Shown here: positions 18,981-28,684 of the stretch, piece after piece
Numbering within the stretch: the first letter of the stretch is position 1
Layout: each line of letters opens with the position of its first letter
Source: Streptomyces macrolidinus
GTDB taxonomy: Bacteria > Actinomycetota > Actinomycetes > Streptomycetales > Streptomycetaceae
DNA length: 64,000 nt
NCBI RefSeq assembly: GCF_023887685.1
Contig: NZ_JAMWMR010000002.1
Coordinates: 62,001-126,000, forward strand
Reading direction: 5' to 3'
Program-made: the position numbers and the translations under genes
The notes under the pieces: model-generated
Databases searched by the model: none
What the model saw: only the letters and a program-made list of their open reading frames with translations
What the model was told of the DNA's origin: nothing

Positions 18981-20291
18981 ATGCACGATGTACGCACCGT
19001 AAGGAATCCTTCCTTGCTCCGGCTCGCCGCCGCCTCGCTCGCCGGGACGGCCATCGAGTTCTACGACTTCTACGTCTACGGGACCGCTGCCGCTCTGGTC
19101 CTCGGACCGCTGTTCTTCCCGACGGTCTCGCCGATGGCCGGCACGCTGGCGGCCTTCGGGACCTTCGCGGTCGGCTTCGTGGCGCGCCCGCTCGGCTCGG
19201 CGCTGTTCGGCCACATCGGAGACCGGCGGGGGCGCCGACCGGTCCTCGTCGCCTCCCTGCTGCTGACCGGCACCGCGACGGTGGCGGTCGGCTGTGTGCC
19301 GACGTACGACACGATCGGCGTGGCCGCTCCTGTCCTCCTGCTCGTCCTGCGCTTCCTCCAGGGGCTCGGGCTGGGCGGTGAGTGGGGCGGCGCGGTCCTG
19401 CTGGCCACGGAGCACGCTCCGCCCGGACGGCGCGTGCTGTGGTCGAGCTTCCCGCAGATCGGCCCACCGCTCGGCTTCCTGCTGGCCAACAGCGTGGTGC
19501 TGGGGCTGTCGGCGACGCTGTCGGACGCACAGTTCGCCTCCTGGGGATGGCGTGTTCCGTTCTGGGGGGCGGGTGTGCTCGCGGCGGCCGGACTGTGGCT
19601 GCGCAGCTCGCTCGCCGAGAGCCCGCGCTTCCTGGAGATCGACGACCACGCGCGCGTGCCGCTCGCCGAGGTCGTGCGCGGCCACTGGCGGCTGGTCCTG
19701 CTGACGGCAGGCGCCCTCGCGGTCGGGTACGCGGTCTTCTACACCGTGACGACCTGGTCCCTGGCGTATGCGACGGAGCGGCTCGGCGTGAGCCGTCCGG
19801 TCATGCTGACCTGCGTCATGGCCACCGTCGTCGTGACGGGAGCCCTGACCCCGCTGCCGGCGCTCCTCGGCGACCGCTACGGGCGGCGGCCCCTGTGTCT
19901 GGCGGGCTGTGCCGGTGTCGTCCTGTGGACGTTCCCGATGGTCGCGCTGCTCGCGACGGGTGAGCCTCTGCTGATGTTCCTGGGCTTCCTCGGAGCCATG
20001 CTCGCCCTCCTCATGATGTTCGCCGTGATCGCCGCGTATCTGCCGGAGCTGTACGAGCCTCGGCTGCGCTGCACGGGCGCGGCCGTGGGCTACAACCTCG
20101 GCGGAGTGCTCGGCGGCGCCCTCACCCCGATCGTGGCCACCGCCCTGGCCGAGCACGGCGGCCGGGTCCCCTGGGGTGTCGGCGCCTATCTGACGGCCAT
20201 GGGCCTGCTCAGCCTGGGCTGCTTCGCGCTGCTGCCGGAGACCCGCCCCGCTGTCGCCGCGGCCCCGAAGGCCACGCCGTCTACGGGTTGA
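18981..20291 (+). CDS. MFS transporter, metabolite:H+ symporter (MHS) type
   Basis: A 436-aa twelve-helix transporter. The MHS subfamily marks are clear: AGTAIEFYDFYVYGTAAALVLG at the first helix, GHIGDRRGRRPVL in loop 2-3 and RFLQGLGLGGEWGGAVLL near helix 4. Related proteins carry shikimate, alpha-ketoglutarate, proline or citrate. aroQ lies 1.2 kb away, which weakly suggests an aromatic precursor, but the substrate cannot be read from the sequence. Start ATG at 18981. Its last 11 bases overlap the convergent exchanger gene. Confidence 0.9.
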   Translation: MHDVRTVRNPSLLRLAAASLAGTAIEFYDFYVYGTAAALVLGPLFFPTVSPMAGTLAAFGTFAVGFVARPLGSALFGHIGDRRGRRPVLVASLLLTGTATVAVGCVPTYDTIGVAAPVLLLVLRFLQGLGLGGEWGGAVLLATEHAPPGRRVLWSSFPQIGPPLGFLLANSVVLGLSATLSDAQFASWGWRVPFWGAGVLAAAGLWLRSSLAESPRFLEIDDHARVPLAEVVRGHWRLVLLTAGALAVGYAVFYTVTTWSLAYATERLGVSRPVMLTCVMATVVVTGALTPLPALLGDRYGRRPLCLAGCAGVVLWTFPMVALLATGEPLLMFLGFLGAMLALLMMFAVIAAYLPELYEPRLRCTGAAVGYNLGGVLGGALTPIVATALAEHGGRVPWGVGAYLTAMGLLSLGCFALLPETRPAVAAAPKATPSTG

Positions 20292-21381
20292 CCGCCAACT
20301 CCAGGTAGGCCGCGAACAGCACCATATGAACCCCTCCCTGAAGGGGAGTCGCGCGTCCTGGCACCACCGTCAGGGAGCTGACGACGATGGTCAGGGCGAG
20401 CAGCACCATATGCAGCGGGCCGAGGCCGAGCACGAGCGGTCCGGACAGCCACAGGGACGCCAGCGCGACGGCGGGGATGGTCAGGCCGATGCTGGCCATC
20501 GCGGAGCCGAGGGCGAGGTTGAGGCTCGTCTGGACCCGGTCGCGGCGCGCCGCTCGCACGGCGGCGATCGTCTCGGGCAGCAGCACCAGCAGCGCGATGA
20601 TCACGCCGACGACCGCGGGTGGCATACCGGCGGCTGTCACCCCGCTCTCGATGGTGGGTGAGACGCCTTTGGCGAGTCCGACGACTCCGACGAGCGCGGT
20701 GGCGAGCAGGGCCAGACTGGCGACCGCGGTGCGGGTGGACGGTGCCTCGGCATGGTCGTCCGCGCGGATCACCTCGCCCTGCCGGGTGATCGGGAGGAAG
20801 TAGTCACGGTGGCGCACGGTCTGGGTCGTCACGAAGAGGCCGTACAGCACCAGTGAGGAGATGGCGGCGAAGGTCAGTTGCGCCGGGGAGAACTCCGGGC
20901 CGGGCTTGCTCGTGGTGAAGGTCGGCAGCACCAGGCTGAGGGAGGCCAGCGTCGCGACGGTGGCGAGGGCGGCGCCGGTGCCCTCGGGATTGAAGACCGC
21001 GGTCTTGTGGCGCAGGGAGGCGACCAGCAGGCTGAAGCCGACGACGCCGTTGCACGTGATCATCACGGCCGCGAAGACCGTGTCGCGGGCCAGCGTCGCG
21101 CTCTTGTCGCCGCCGTCCAGCATGAGGGTGACGATGAGCGCCACCTCGATGATCGTGACGGCGACGGCGAGCACGAGCGAGCCGAAGGGCTCACCCACGC
21201 GGTGCGCGACCACTTCGGCGTGGTGCACCGCCGCCAGCACGGCTCCCGCGAGGAGCACCGTCACCAGAGCGACCAGCGCGCCCGGCAGCTCCCTCCCCCA
21301 GGTGAAGATCAGCATGACGACCGCGACCACCGGCACCACGGCTGTCCACCGCGCAGTGAGTGACCGGAGCCGAACGATCAT
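20281..21381 (-). CDS. ChaA-like calcium/cation:proton antiporter
   Basis: A 366-aa membrane protein of the Ca2+/cation antiporter (CaCA) superfamily. Two inverted repeats of about five helices each are visible. The alpha-repeat motifs VAVTIIEVALIVTLMLDGG (about 80-98) and IIALLVLLPETIAAVRAA (about 265-282) each carry the acidic residue that binds the cation. It should export calcium or sodium in exchange for protons. The 3' end overlaps the MFS gene by 11 nt. An in-frame ATGA overlap with a small upstream ORF is described separately. Confidence 0.88.
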   Translation of the reverse strand: MIVRLRSLTARWTAVVPVVAVVMLIFTWGRELPGALVALVTVLLAGAVLAAVHHAEVVAHRVGEPFGSLVLAVAVTIIEVALIVTLMLDGGDKSATLARDTVFAAVMITCNGVVGFSLLVASLRHKTAVFNPEGTGAALATVATLASLSLVLPTFTTSKPGPEFSPAQLTFAAISSLVLYGLFVTTQTVRHRDYFLPITRQGEVIRADDHAEAPSTRTAVASLALLATALVGVVGLAKGVSPTIESGVTAAGMPPAVVGVIIALLVLLPETIAAVRAARRDRVQTSLNLALGSAMASIGLTIPAVALASLWLSGPLVLGLGPLHMVLLALTIVVSSLTVVPGRATPLQGGVHMVLFAAYLELAVNP

Positions 21382-21599
21382 GTTGCGATCCTGACAGACA
21401 CGGACAGCGAACGCATTCCAGAACGCGTGCCGGGCCGCAGTCCGGGCCGGTCATGGTCGGCGATCAGGGCGCCGGGGTCCACGGTCATCGGGGCCCACAG
21501 GGTCACGGGAACATCCACGGTTGCCTCCGGCAGTACGCACGGTCGTTTCCACTGGAGGTCTTCTCCGCCCGCCCCGAACGCACGGCGCGGGCGGCTCAT
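21378..21599 (-). CDS. Possible small protein translationally coupled to the exchanger gene
   Basis: A 73-codon ORF beginning ATG at 21599, with GGAGG six bases upstream, whose TGA overlaps the exchanger start codon as ATGA. I recognise no family. The product is basic at its N-terminus and has no membrane segment. Third-position GC (about three quarters) is lower than in the flanking genes, which weakens the case. The rest of the 340-nt gap (21600-21722) holds nothing I can identify. Confidence 0.3.
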   Translation of the reverse strand: MSRPRRAFGAGGEDLQWKRPCVLPEATVDVPVTLWAPMTVDPGALIADHDRPGLRPGTRSGMRSLSVSVRIAT

Positions 21600-21722
21600 G
21601 GCTCCCCTCCGTGCGCACAAGACTACCCGAATCACCAAGAGAAGGTAAAGAGCTTGGCAAAGGAAATGCCAAATCCCCTGTTCAGGAAGGCTTTACTCGC
21701 CCTTGAGGTTGACCTTGCTCGG

Positions 21723-23675
21723 TCAGCGGTTCCAGGAATGCCGGGCCTGACCGACCTGGGTGAGCACCTGCTGGAGCACCTGGCTGCCCGGCGGAACCCG
21801 CGGCGGCTCGTACGTCCAGGCATGCCCCACCCAGGGGTCCGCGAGGTGATCGTCGGGCACCGGGGTGAGGCGCAGCAGCGAGCGCCAGAGCGGGTCCAGC
21901 AGCGGTCCGTAGGCAGCCGCGTCCTCGCGGTCGGCGACCATCATCAGATGGACACCGACGGCCGGGCCCTCGTCCGCGAGGTAGCGCAACTGTGTGACCG
22001 CCCGGTCGTCGAAGCCGTGCGGGAAGTCGTTGACGATCAGGAGGTGTTCCGCCGTGTCGAGGTCGGGTGGCAGTGAGTCGGGTGCGCCGGCGCGCACCGC
22101 CATCTGCACCAGGTCGACGCGCCGCGTGAGCCGGGTCAGCGCATCGGCCACCCCTGCGGCTCCGACAGCGGGCGCGGCAGCGAGCACACCGGACTGCACG
22201 AGGGGTGCGAGCGCCGGGGCGCCGGAGCCGGACGCGTCGATGACATGGACCGAGAACTCGCCGGGCGGGTAGACGGCGAGCAGCCGCGCCGCATGCGCCA
22301 CGGCAGTGTCCAGCGCGAGACGGCGTGACTCATCGGCGTCGACGAGCGCGCCGGTGACGGCGGAGCGACCGCTGTCGATCCACAGTCCGCGCTCCAGCGG
22401 CAGCCTGACCAGCATGGGAACGCGCAGGCTCTCGCTCTCGGGCAGATGCAGATCACCGAGACGTACGGCCATGGGGATCTCCATCGGTACCCGATAGCTG
22501 TGCCAGACGGGGTTGTCCCAGCGCGCGATGGCCGGGGGCAGCGCGGGCTCGACGACCTCGGCCTCGGCGATGAGCTGGGTGAGATCCCGATCGAGCGCGG
22601 CCCTGGCCTGATTGACGAGTTGGTCGTGCTTGGCCTCGGCCGCCGCGCGGGCGGCGTCGCCCTGCCCGCCGATGCGGCTGCGCGGGTCGGACAGGATCTT
22701 GTCCAGCTCCTGCTCCCTGCGCGAGTCGGCGAAGTCCACGGCGCTGCGGTACGCCGCCACCGTGCGCGCCAGGTCCTCGAACATGCCCCAGACCTGGTTG
22801 TAGAGCCGTTCCTCCATGGACCACCCGGTCGCGTCTCCCGCGACGGGCTGGACGGGCGCTCCGGGCGGGGCCGGGGCGGCGGTCGGCGGAGGCGCGGCGC
22901 TCCGCCGGCCGGGGTGGGTGTAGTCGATCGGGCCGCCGGAGGCGAGTGACGCACCGGCATCCGGCGCGCCGGCGTCGTAGGGAGATGCCTGCTGCGGCGC
23001 GACGGTCGGCTCCTGTCTCGGCGGTTCGGGGCCCAGAGGCCCCTGGGTCGCGCCGGGGGCCGCCGCCTGCCGCGTGCGGTCGGCCTCGGGTACGCGCGGC
23101 GGGGGCGGGGCGACCGAGCGGGCCAGTCCCTGGACCACCGCTTCGTGGATGCTGTCCGCGAGGTGCGCGGCTTCGGTCAGGCCCTGGTCGGCGAGGAGTG
23201 CGGCGAGGCCTCCCGCATAGCCCTGGCCGACCGCGCGCACCTTCCAGGCGTCCTGTCTGCGGTAGAGCTCGAGGGCGATGACGGCGGACTCGGAGTCCAG
23301 GCCGGTGATGGTGTAGCTGGCCACCTCCGAGCCGTCCAGGCCGGTGACCGCGACGAAGGGGGCGGCGAGGACGCCGAACCGGGCCGGGCCACCGGTCCCC
23401 TGCGGCAGGGCGAGCAGCACCGTGACCCGGTCCACGCCCTGCGGCAGGGCATCCAGGTCGAACGCCAGCCGGTGATCGGCCGCGGCCTGCCTGGACACCT
23501 CCAGGCCCGGCAGTACGGGCGTACCCGGATGGGCCACCCAGTCGATACCGCGCACCGCGCCCTGGTCGTCGCTGAGCGTGGCTCCGGCCACGATCGGCTT
23601 GCCGGCCGACACCCGGACCTCGAGTCGGGTCCGGGGCAGCGGATGGTTCTGCCCCCGGACCAGCTCGGCCGTCAT
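21723..23675 (-). CDS. TerD domain fused to a coiled coil and a P-loop-less FtsK-like domain
   Basis: A 650-aa protein. Residues about 1-185 are a TerD-type beta sandwich (for example TITGLDSESAVIALELYRR). Residues 190-290 are a Pro/Ala-rich linker. Residues 295-390 are helical and coiled-coil-like (EERLYNQVWGMFEDLARTVA, RREQELDKILSDPRSRI). From about 400 to the end the pattern matches FtsK/SpoIIIE ATPases: a viD-type strand (FSVHVIDASGSGAPALAPLV), a Walker-B-like strand (HLLIVNDFPHGFDDRAV) and GPAVGVHLMMVADRED. The Walker A lysine loop is missing (IDSGRSAVTGALVD). It follows a TerD gene by 40 nt. Function is unknown; stress-linked membrane or DNA scaffolding is inference. Confidence 0.75.
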   Translation of the reverse strand: MTAELVRGQNHPLPRTRLEVRVSAGKPIVAGATLSDDQGAVRGIDWVAHPGTPVLPGLEVSRQAAADHRLAFDLDALPQGVDRVTVLLALPQGTGGPARFGVLAAPFVAVTGLDGSEVASYTITGLDSESAVIALELYRRQDAWKVRAVGQGYAGGLAALLADQGLTEAAHLADSIHEAVVQGLARSVAPPPPRVPEADRTRQAAAPGATQGPLGPEPPRQEPTVAPQQASPYDAGAPDAGASLASGGPIDYTHPGRRSAAPPPTAAPAPPGAPVQPVAGDATGWSMEERLYNQVWGMFEDLARTVAAYRSAVDFADSRREQELDKILSDPRSRIGGQGDAARAAAEAKHDQLVNQARAALDRDLTQLIAEAEVVEPALPPAIARWDNPVWHSYRVPMEIPMAVRLGDLHLPESESLRVPMLVRLPLERGLWIDSGRSAVTGALVDADESRRLALDTAVAHAARLLAVYPPGEFSVHVIDASGSGAPALAPLVQSGVLAAAPAVGAAGVADALTRLTRRVDLVQMAVRAGAPDSLPPDLDTAEHLLIVNDFPHGFDDRAVTQLRYLADEGPAVGVHLMMVADREDAAAYGPLLDPLWRSLLRLTPVPDDHLADPWVGHAWTYEPPRVPPGSQVLQQVLTQVGQARHSWNR

Positions 23676-23715
23676 CGTCTCGTCCCCCCTGCGTCGCTCT
23701 GGTGTACCCGGCCTC

Positions 23716-24294
23716 CTACAGATGGGGCAGGATCGCCGGCATCAGGTCCTGGAAGGTACGGCCGTTGGCAGCGGTGCCCAGGGCCGTCATCGTCCATCCC
23801 GTGCCCGTGCGGTGCACCTTGGCCATGATCTGCGCCGTGTACGGACCGCCGCCCGCCAGCGTGTACCGGGCCAGCTCCTGGCCGTTGGTCTCGTCGACGA
23901 GGCGGCAGAACGCGTTCTGCACCTCCTGGAACGTCTGGCCCGTGAAGGAGTTCACGGTGAAGACGATCTGGTCGATGTGGACCGGGACGCGCTGGAGGTC
24001 GACGAGGATCGCCTCGTCGTCGCCGCCCTGGCCCACACCGCCGACGAGGTTGTCCCCGGTGTGGCGCACCGAGCCGTCGTCGCTGACCAGATGACGGAAG
24101 AAGACCACGTCCACGGGCTGCTTGTCCGCGAACAGCACGGCCGAGGCGTCGAGGTCGATCTCACGGGTGCGCGAGCCGAACAGGCCGCGCCGGGGGGCGG
24201 CTTGCCAGCCGAGCCCCATGCGCACCGCGCTCAGCGTGCCTCCGTCGTTCTTCTGCAGACTGATGGCCTGACCCTTGGTCAAGTTGACGGTCAC
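23716..24294 (-). CDS. TerD-family stress protein
   Basis: A 192-aa TerD protein, calcium-binding cytoplasmic proteins of tellurite/stress clusters. Typical parts are VNLTKGQAISLQK at the start, a first metal-binding stretch (REIDLDASAVLF) and the signature HTGDNLVGGVGQGGDDEAI with its acidic residues, then ILVDLQRVPVHIDQIVFTVN. Start is GTG at 24294. It is the first gene of a two-gene operon with the TerD-FtsK-like protein. No TerB/TerC/TerY partners are in the window. Upstream lies a damage-type promoter (24351-24373). Confidence 0.93.
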   Translation of the reverse strand: MTVNLTKGQAISLQKNDGGTLSAVRMGLGWQAAPRRGLFGSRTREIDLDASAVLFADKQPVDVVFFRHLVSDDGSVRHTGDNLVGGVGQGGDDEAILVDLQRVPVHIDQIVFTVNSFTGQTFQEVQNAFCRLVDETNGQELARYTLAGGGPYTAQIMAKVHRTGTGWTMTALGTAANGRTFQDLMPAILPHL

Positions 24295-24350
24295 GCGCTG
24301 TTCCCCTCTCGAGCGGTCCCCAGTTGGTCGCGGACTCCGCGGCTATCAGA

Positions 24351-24373
24351 ACCCTACGCAGCGGCACTGACAG
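24351..24373 (-). promoter_or_regulatory. Candidate DNA-damage promoter of the TerD operon
   Basis: Minus strand: CTGTCAGTG, 8 nt, TAGGGT. Only the first base departs from TTGTCRGTG-N8-TAnnnT. It also forms the palindrome GGCACTGACAGTGCC on the plus strand. The expected leader is about 50 nt. Confidence 0.65.
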
Positions 24374-24446
24374 TGCCGAACCCCGGCCCGTGCATTGTGG
24401 CGTTCTTGCAACACACCGCGCACGCAATCGGGGTCCGGCCGCGGCG

Positions 24447-26579
24447 TCAGGCCAGGCCCGCTTCCTTCATCTGGCGCAGTTCCTTCTTCATCTCGGAGAC
24501 CTCGTCGCGCAGCCGTGCCGCGATCTCGAACTGCAGGTCCGCCGCGGCGGCGCGCATCCGTTCCGTCAACTCCTCGATCTGCCCGGCCAGTTCGGCCGCC
24601 GGACGGTCGGTCGGGACCGTCTCCTTGGCCTTCGCGGCCTTGCCGCCCTTGGCCGCCCTGCCGCTGCCCGAGGGCACGGGCGCCTTGGCACCCTTGGCGT
24701 CCTTCGCCTTGCGGTACCCCGTGCCGAGCAACTGCTCCGTGTCGACGTCCTCGCGGGCGATCTGCGCCACGATGTCGTTGATCTTCTTGCGGAGCGGCTG
24801 CGGGTCGATGCCGTTCGCGGTGTTGTACGCGACCTGCTTCTCACGGCGGCGGTTGGTCTCGTCGATGGCCTTCTCCATCGCCGGGGTGATCTTGTCGGCG
24901 TACATATGGACCTGACCGGAGACATTGCGCGCGGCCCGGCCGATGGTCTGGATCAGCGAGGTGCCCGAGCGCAGGAAGCCTTCCTTGTCGGCGTCGAGGA
25001 TCGCCACGAGAGAGACCTCGGGCAGGTCGAGACCCTCGCGGAGGAGGTTGATGCCGACCAGGACGTCGTACTCACCGGCGCGCAGCTCACGCAGCAGCTC
25101 CACACGGCGCAGGGTGTCCACGTCGCTGTGCAGATAGCGCACCTGGATGCCCAGTTCGAGGAAGTAGTCGGTGAGGTCCTCGGCCATCTTCTTGGTGAGG
25201 GTGGTGACCAGGACGCGCTCGTCCTTCTCGGTGCGCTTGCGGATCTCGTGCACCAGGTCGTCGATCTGGCCCTCTGTGGGCTTGACCACGACCTCGGGAT
25301 CGATCAGCCCCGTGGGGCGGATGATCTGCTCGACCTGACCGTCCGAGCGCGAGAGTTCGTACTGTCCGGGGGTCGCCGAGAGGTACACCGTCTGGCCGAT
25401 GCGCTCCTGGAACTCCTCCCACTTCAGCGGGCGGTTGTCCAGGGCGGAGGGCAGCCGGAAGCCATGCTCCACGAGGGTGCGTTTACGGGAGGCGTCGCCC
25501 TCGTACATCGCGCCGATCTGGGGCACGGTCACGTGCGACTCGTCGATGACGAGCAGGAAGTCGTCCGGGAAGTAGTCGAGGAGTGTGTTCGGCGGGGAGC
25601 CGGGCGCACGGTCGTCGAAGTGCATCGAGTAGTTCTCCACGCCCGAGCACGTGCCGATCTGGCGGAGCATCTCGATGTCGTAGGTCGTCCGCATCCTCAG
25701 GCGCTGCTCCTCCAGGAGCTTGCCCTGCTTCTTCAGCTCGGCCAGGCGCTCGTCCAGCTCCTGCTCGATGCCTCTGACGGCCCGCTCCATGCGCTCGGGT
25801 CCCGCGATGTAGTGGGAGGCCGGGAAGACGTAGAGCTGCTGGTCGTCGCTGATGACCTCGCCGGTGAGCGGGTGGAGCGTGGAGAGGGCCTCGATCTCGT
25901 CACCGAACATCTCGATGCGGACGGCCAGCTCCTCGTAGACCGGGAAGATCTCGATGGTGTCGCCGCGCACCCGGAACGTTCCGCGCGCGAACGCCACGTC
26001 GTTGCGCGTGTACTGGATGTCGACGAAGCGGCGCAGCAGCTCGTCACGGTCGATCTCGTCGCCGACATTGAGGCTGACCATGCGGTCCACGTACTCCTGG
26101 GGAGTACCGAGGCCGTAGATGCAGGAGACCGAGGCGACCACGACGACGTCCCGGCGGGTGAGCAGCGAGTTCGTCGCGGAGTGGCGCAGCCGCTCCACCT
26201 CCTCGTTGATCGAGGAGTCCTTCTCGATGTAGGTGTCCGACTGTGGGACGTATGCCTCGGGCTGGTAGTAGTCGTAGTACGAGACGAAGTACTCGACGGC
26301 GTTGTTCGGCAACAGCTCGCGGAACTCGTTGGCCAATTGGGCGGCCAGCGTCTTGTTCGGCGCCATCACCAGGGTGGGGCGCTGGAGCTTCTCGATCATC
26401 CACGCGGTGGTGGCGGACTTGCCGGTGCCGGTCGCGCCGAGCAGGACGACGTCCTTCTCTCCCGCGCGGATGCGCTGTTCCAGCTCGGCGATGGCCGTGG
26501 GCTGGTCACCGCTCGGCCGATAGGGACTGACGACCTCGAAGGGCGCCACCGTGCGTTCGATCTTTGAAACGGGCCGCAT
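24447..26579 (-). CDS. uvrB: Excinuclease ABC subunit B
   Basis: A 710-aa UvrB helicase-like damage-verification protein. It carries Walker [12 protein letters not shown] (residue about 46), the beta-hairpin region [20 protein letters not shown], Walker [11 protein letters not shown] and helicase motifs in the second RecA domain (IGRAARN). A C-terminal UVR helix pair ([18 protein letters not shown]) contacts UvrC. A basic Lys/Ala stretch precedes it. ATG at 26579 is preferred over the open frame to 26723 because it yields the family start, and the -10 of the damage promoter ends 7 nt before it, so the mRNA is probably leaderless. Confidence 0.97.
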   Translation of the reverse strand: MRPVSKIERTVAPFEVVSPYRPSGDQPTAIAELEQRIRAGEKDVVLLGATGTGKSATTAWMIEKLQRPTLVMAPNKTLAAQLANEFRELLPNNAVEYFVSYYDYYQPEAYVPQSDTYIEKDSSINEEVERLRHSATNSLLTRRDVVVVASVSCIYGLGTPQEYVDRMVSLNVGDEIDRDELLRRFVDIQYTRNDVAFARGTFRVRGDTIEIFPVYEELAVRIEMFGDEIEALSTLHPLTGEVISDDQQLYVFPASHYIAGPERMERAVRGIEQELDERLAELKKQGKLLEEQRLRMRTTYDIEMLRQIGTCSGVENYSMHFDDRAPGSPPNTLLDYFPDDFLLVIDESHVTVPQIGAMYEGDASRKRTLVEHGFRLPSALDNRPLKWEEFQERIGQTVYLSATPGQYELSRSDGQVEQIIRPTGLIDPEVVVKPTEGQIDDLVHEIRKRTEKDERVLVTTLTKKMAEDLTDYFLELGIQVRYLHSDVDTLRRVELLRELRAGEYDVLVGINLLREGLDLPEVSLVAILDADKEGFLRSGTSLIQTIGRAARNVSGQVHMYADKITPAMEKAIDETNRRREKQVAYNTANGIDPQPLRKKINDIVAQIAREDVDTEQLLGTGYRKAKDAKGAKAPVPSGSGRAAKGGKAAKAKETVPTDRPAAELAGQIEELTERMRAAAADLQFEIAARLRDEVSEMKKELRQMKEAGLA

Positions 26580-26586
26580 GTCATCC

Positions 26587-26609
26587 ACCGTACGGCGCCG
26601 CACTGACAA
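26587..26609 (-). promoter_or_regulatory. DNA-damage (RecA-independent) promoter of uvrB
   Basis: Minus strand: TTGTCAGTG, 8 nt (CGGCGCCG), TACGGT. It fits TTGTCRGTG-N8-TAnnnT in full. Transcription should start at or next to the ATG. Confidence 0.8.
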
Positions 26610-26619
26610 CAGGGACGGC

Positions 26620-27489
26620 TCACCGGTTCTGCGGGGTGCGCACGCGCCGGGGCGCCCTACGTCGGCCCGCGCGGGACACCGGGCGCCGGCCGCCGTGGGT
26701 GGCCTCGGGATGGGCCGGGACACCGGGCTTGCGCTCCACGGGGGTCCAGGCGGGCTTGCCCATCACCATCAGCGGGTCGAACAGCACCACGACGCCGGCC
26801 AGGCACAGGAAGGCGAGCGGGCCGATCACCAGCGGGGCGAGCAGGGCGACGGGCGAGTCTCCACCGGGGGCGTCGGTGGCTGCGGCGTGCAGATGGACGC
26901 TGACGGCGGCCATGCCCATGTAGTGCATCCCGCTGACGGCGAGGCCCATGAGGAGGCTCGCGCCGACGCTCCACAGGAACCCGCGGATCTGTCCGGCCGC
27001 CCACAGAGCGGCGGTGGCTGCCACGACCGCGACGGCCACGGAGACGGCGACGGTGGCGGTGTTGTACTCGAGCACACCGTTCAGGCGCATCCCGGCCATG
27101 CCCAGGTAGTGCATCGAGGCGATGCCCAGTCCGGTGATGGTACCGCCGGTGAAGAGCGCCACCCCGGTGGCTCCCCGGTAGCCGACGATGAAGACGCCGA
27201 TACCGACCATGAGGACGGCGACGCCGAGACCGGCGAACATGATCGCCCTGTCGTAGTGGACGGCGGTCTGTTCGACGCTGAACCCCGCCATGGCGACGAA
27301 GTGCGTGGTCCATATGCCGGACCCGATCGCGGCCGAGCCGAGGGCGAGCCAGCCGGCCCGCCAGGAGTGGGTGACCAGCATCGATCTGGTGATGCAGCGC
27401 AGACCGAGCGCGCCGCCGAGACAGGCCATGAGGTACGCCACCACCGGTGTGACGAGTCCGTACCTGAAGCCGTCGACCGTGCCTTGCAT
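26620..27489 (-). CDS. MHYT-domain integral membrane sensor
   Basis: A 289-aa membrane protein with seven predicted helices and three MHYT-type motifs: THFVAM, MHYLGM and MHYMGM, the metal-binding signature of the MHYT family thought to sense gases or redox state. Unlike many members it has no GGDEF, EAL or kinase domain; the C-terminal 45 residues are a basic, probably cytoplasmic tail. ATG at 27489 ([12 protein letters not shown]) with GGAAGGG upstream is chosen; ATG at 27525 is an alternative. Upstream (27541-27731) is a stretch of lower GC with a small palindrome, GACCGT-N4-ACGGTC (27549-27564). Confidence 0.85.
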   Translation of the reverse strand: MQGTVDGFRYGLVTPVVAYLMACLGGALGLRCITRSMLVTHSWRAGWLALGSAAIGSGIWTTHFVAMAGFSVEQTAVHYDRAIMFAGLGVAVLMVGIGVFIVGYRGATGVALFTGGTITGLGIASMHYLGMAGMRLNGVLEYNTATVAVSVAVAVVAATAALWAAGQIRGFLWSVGASLLMGLAVSGMHYMGMAAVSVHLHAAATDAPGGDSPVALLAPLVIGPLAFLCLAGVVVLFDPLMVMGKPAWTPVERKPGVPAHPEATHGGRRPVSRAGRRRAPRRVRTPQNR

Positions 27490-27767
27490 GCGCGGCGCCC
27501 TTCCCACCCTGATGCGTCTCTGCATTCCGGAACTGCCCCCGTCCCCAGGACCGTGAGGACGGTCAGGGTTGTCGAGAGAGTATGACCCCCACCGGAATGG
27601 TCGAATGATTTTCCGGCAAAGAATCACGCCCCCGCCCCACACGTGCGGCGCCTGTGCGCAGTTTTGGGTGACTCCGGGCAAATCCGTGGCCGCTTCCCCT
27701 CGATTCCGTTTGACTCTCTGCTGTCACGCTGATGCTGTACGTCATCGCTCTGACGCAAGGAGTACGC

Positions 27768-28640
27768 ATGTACGCGCGCGTTGTCGTCGTCGCGACCCTC
27801 GCGGTCCTCGGGCTCGGTGTCGGCCTGCTGCCCACGCCCCCCGCGGGTGCCGCGGGCGGTGACGGTCCGGTGGTCGTCGCCCATCGCGGCGCCTCCGCGT
27901 ACGCGCCCGAGAACACCCTGGCCGCCGTCGACCGGGCCGCCGCCATGGGGATCGGCTGGGTCGAGAACGACGTGCAGCGCACCAAGGACGGCCGGCTCGT
28001 CGTCATGCACGACGACACGCTGGAGCGCACGACCGACGTCAAGCGCGTGTTCCCGCACCGGGCGCCCTGGCGGGTGAAGGACTTCACCGCCGCGGAGATC
28101 GCCCGCCTGGACGCCGGCCGTTGGTTCGGCACCCGGTACGCGGGCACGCGCGTACCGACGCTGCGGCAGTACATGGAGCGGTTGTCGCGTCACCATCAGA
28201 AGCTGGTCCTGGAGATCAAGAGCCCCGAGCTGTATCCGGGCATCGAGCGCGAGACCCTCGAGCTGCTGGCCGACGAGGGCTGGCTCGACGCCGAACACCT
28301 CAGGAACCGGCTGGTCGTCCAGAGCTTCAGCGCCGCCAGTGTGCGGAGGGTCCACGCCCTCCGGCCGGGGATCAGGACCGCCTTCCTGGGCACGCCCAAG
28401 GCGTCGGAGCTACCGGCGTACGCGCGGTTCGCCGATCAGATCAACGCGGCGTACACGAAGCTCTCGGCCCGCTACGTCTCCGCGCTGCACGCGGTCGGCG
28501 GCCCGCACGGCAAGCCGCTGAAGGTCTGCGCCTGGACCGTCAACACCGCGAGCGACGCCCGCCGGGTGGCCGGGTTCGGCGTGGACGGCATCATCACGAA
28601 CGCCCCCGATGTGGTGCGCGCAGCCGTCAGTTCCCCCTGA
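27768..28640 (+). CDS. Secreted glycerophosphodiester phosphodiesterase
   Basis: A 290-aa GDPD-family enzyme that splits glycerophosphodiesters to glycerol-3-phosphate and alcohol. An N-terminal signal peptide (RVVVVATLAVLGLGVGLLP, AGA-type cleavage near residue 28) directs export. Catalytic blocks are VVAHRGASAYAPENT (two His/Arg/Glu sites), ENDVQRTKDGRLVVMHDDTLERTT and VLEIKSPE. Start ATG at 27768 has AAGGAG five bases upstream, better than the upstream ATG at 27732. It probably scavenges phosphate or glycerol from lipid head groups. Confidence 0.94.
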   Translation: MYARVVVVATLAVLGLGVGLLPTPPAGAAGGDGPVVVAHRGASAYAPENTLAAVDRAAAMGIGWVENDVQRTKDGRLVVMHDDTLERTTDVKRVFPHRAPWRVKDFTAAEIARLDAGRWFGTRYAGTRVPTLRQYMERLSRHHQKLVLEIKSPELYPGIERETLELLADEGWLDAEHLRNRLVVQSFSAASVRRVHALRPGIRTAFLGTPKASELPAYARFADQINAAYTKLSARYVSALHAVGGPHGKPLKVCAWTVNTASDARRVAGFGVDGIITNAPDVVRAAVSSP

Positions 28641-28684
28641 GCCGGGCGTGCGCCGCGGGGTGCGTACGCACGACTCCGACGGCG

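Noticed and set aside
26620..27681. Longer start for the MHYT protein
   Set aside because: The extra 64 residues are low-complexity and unlike a membrane protein N-terminus. ATG at 27489 begins the family sequence.
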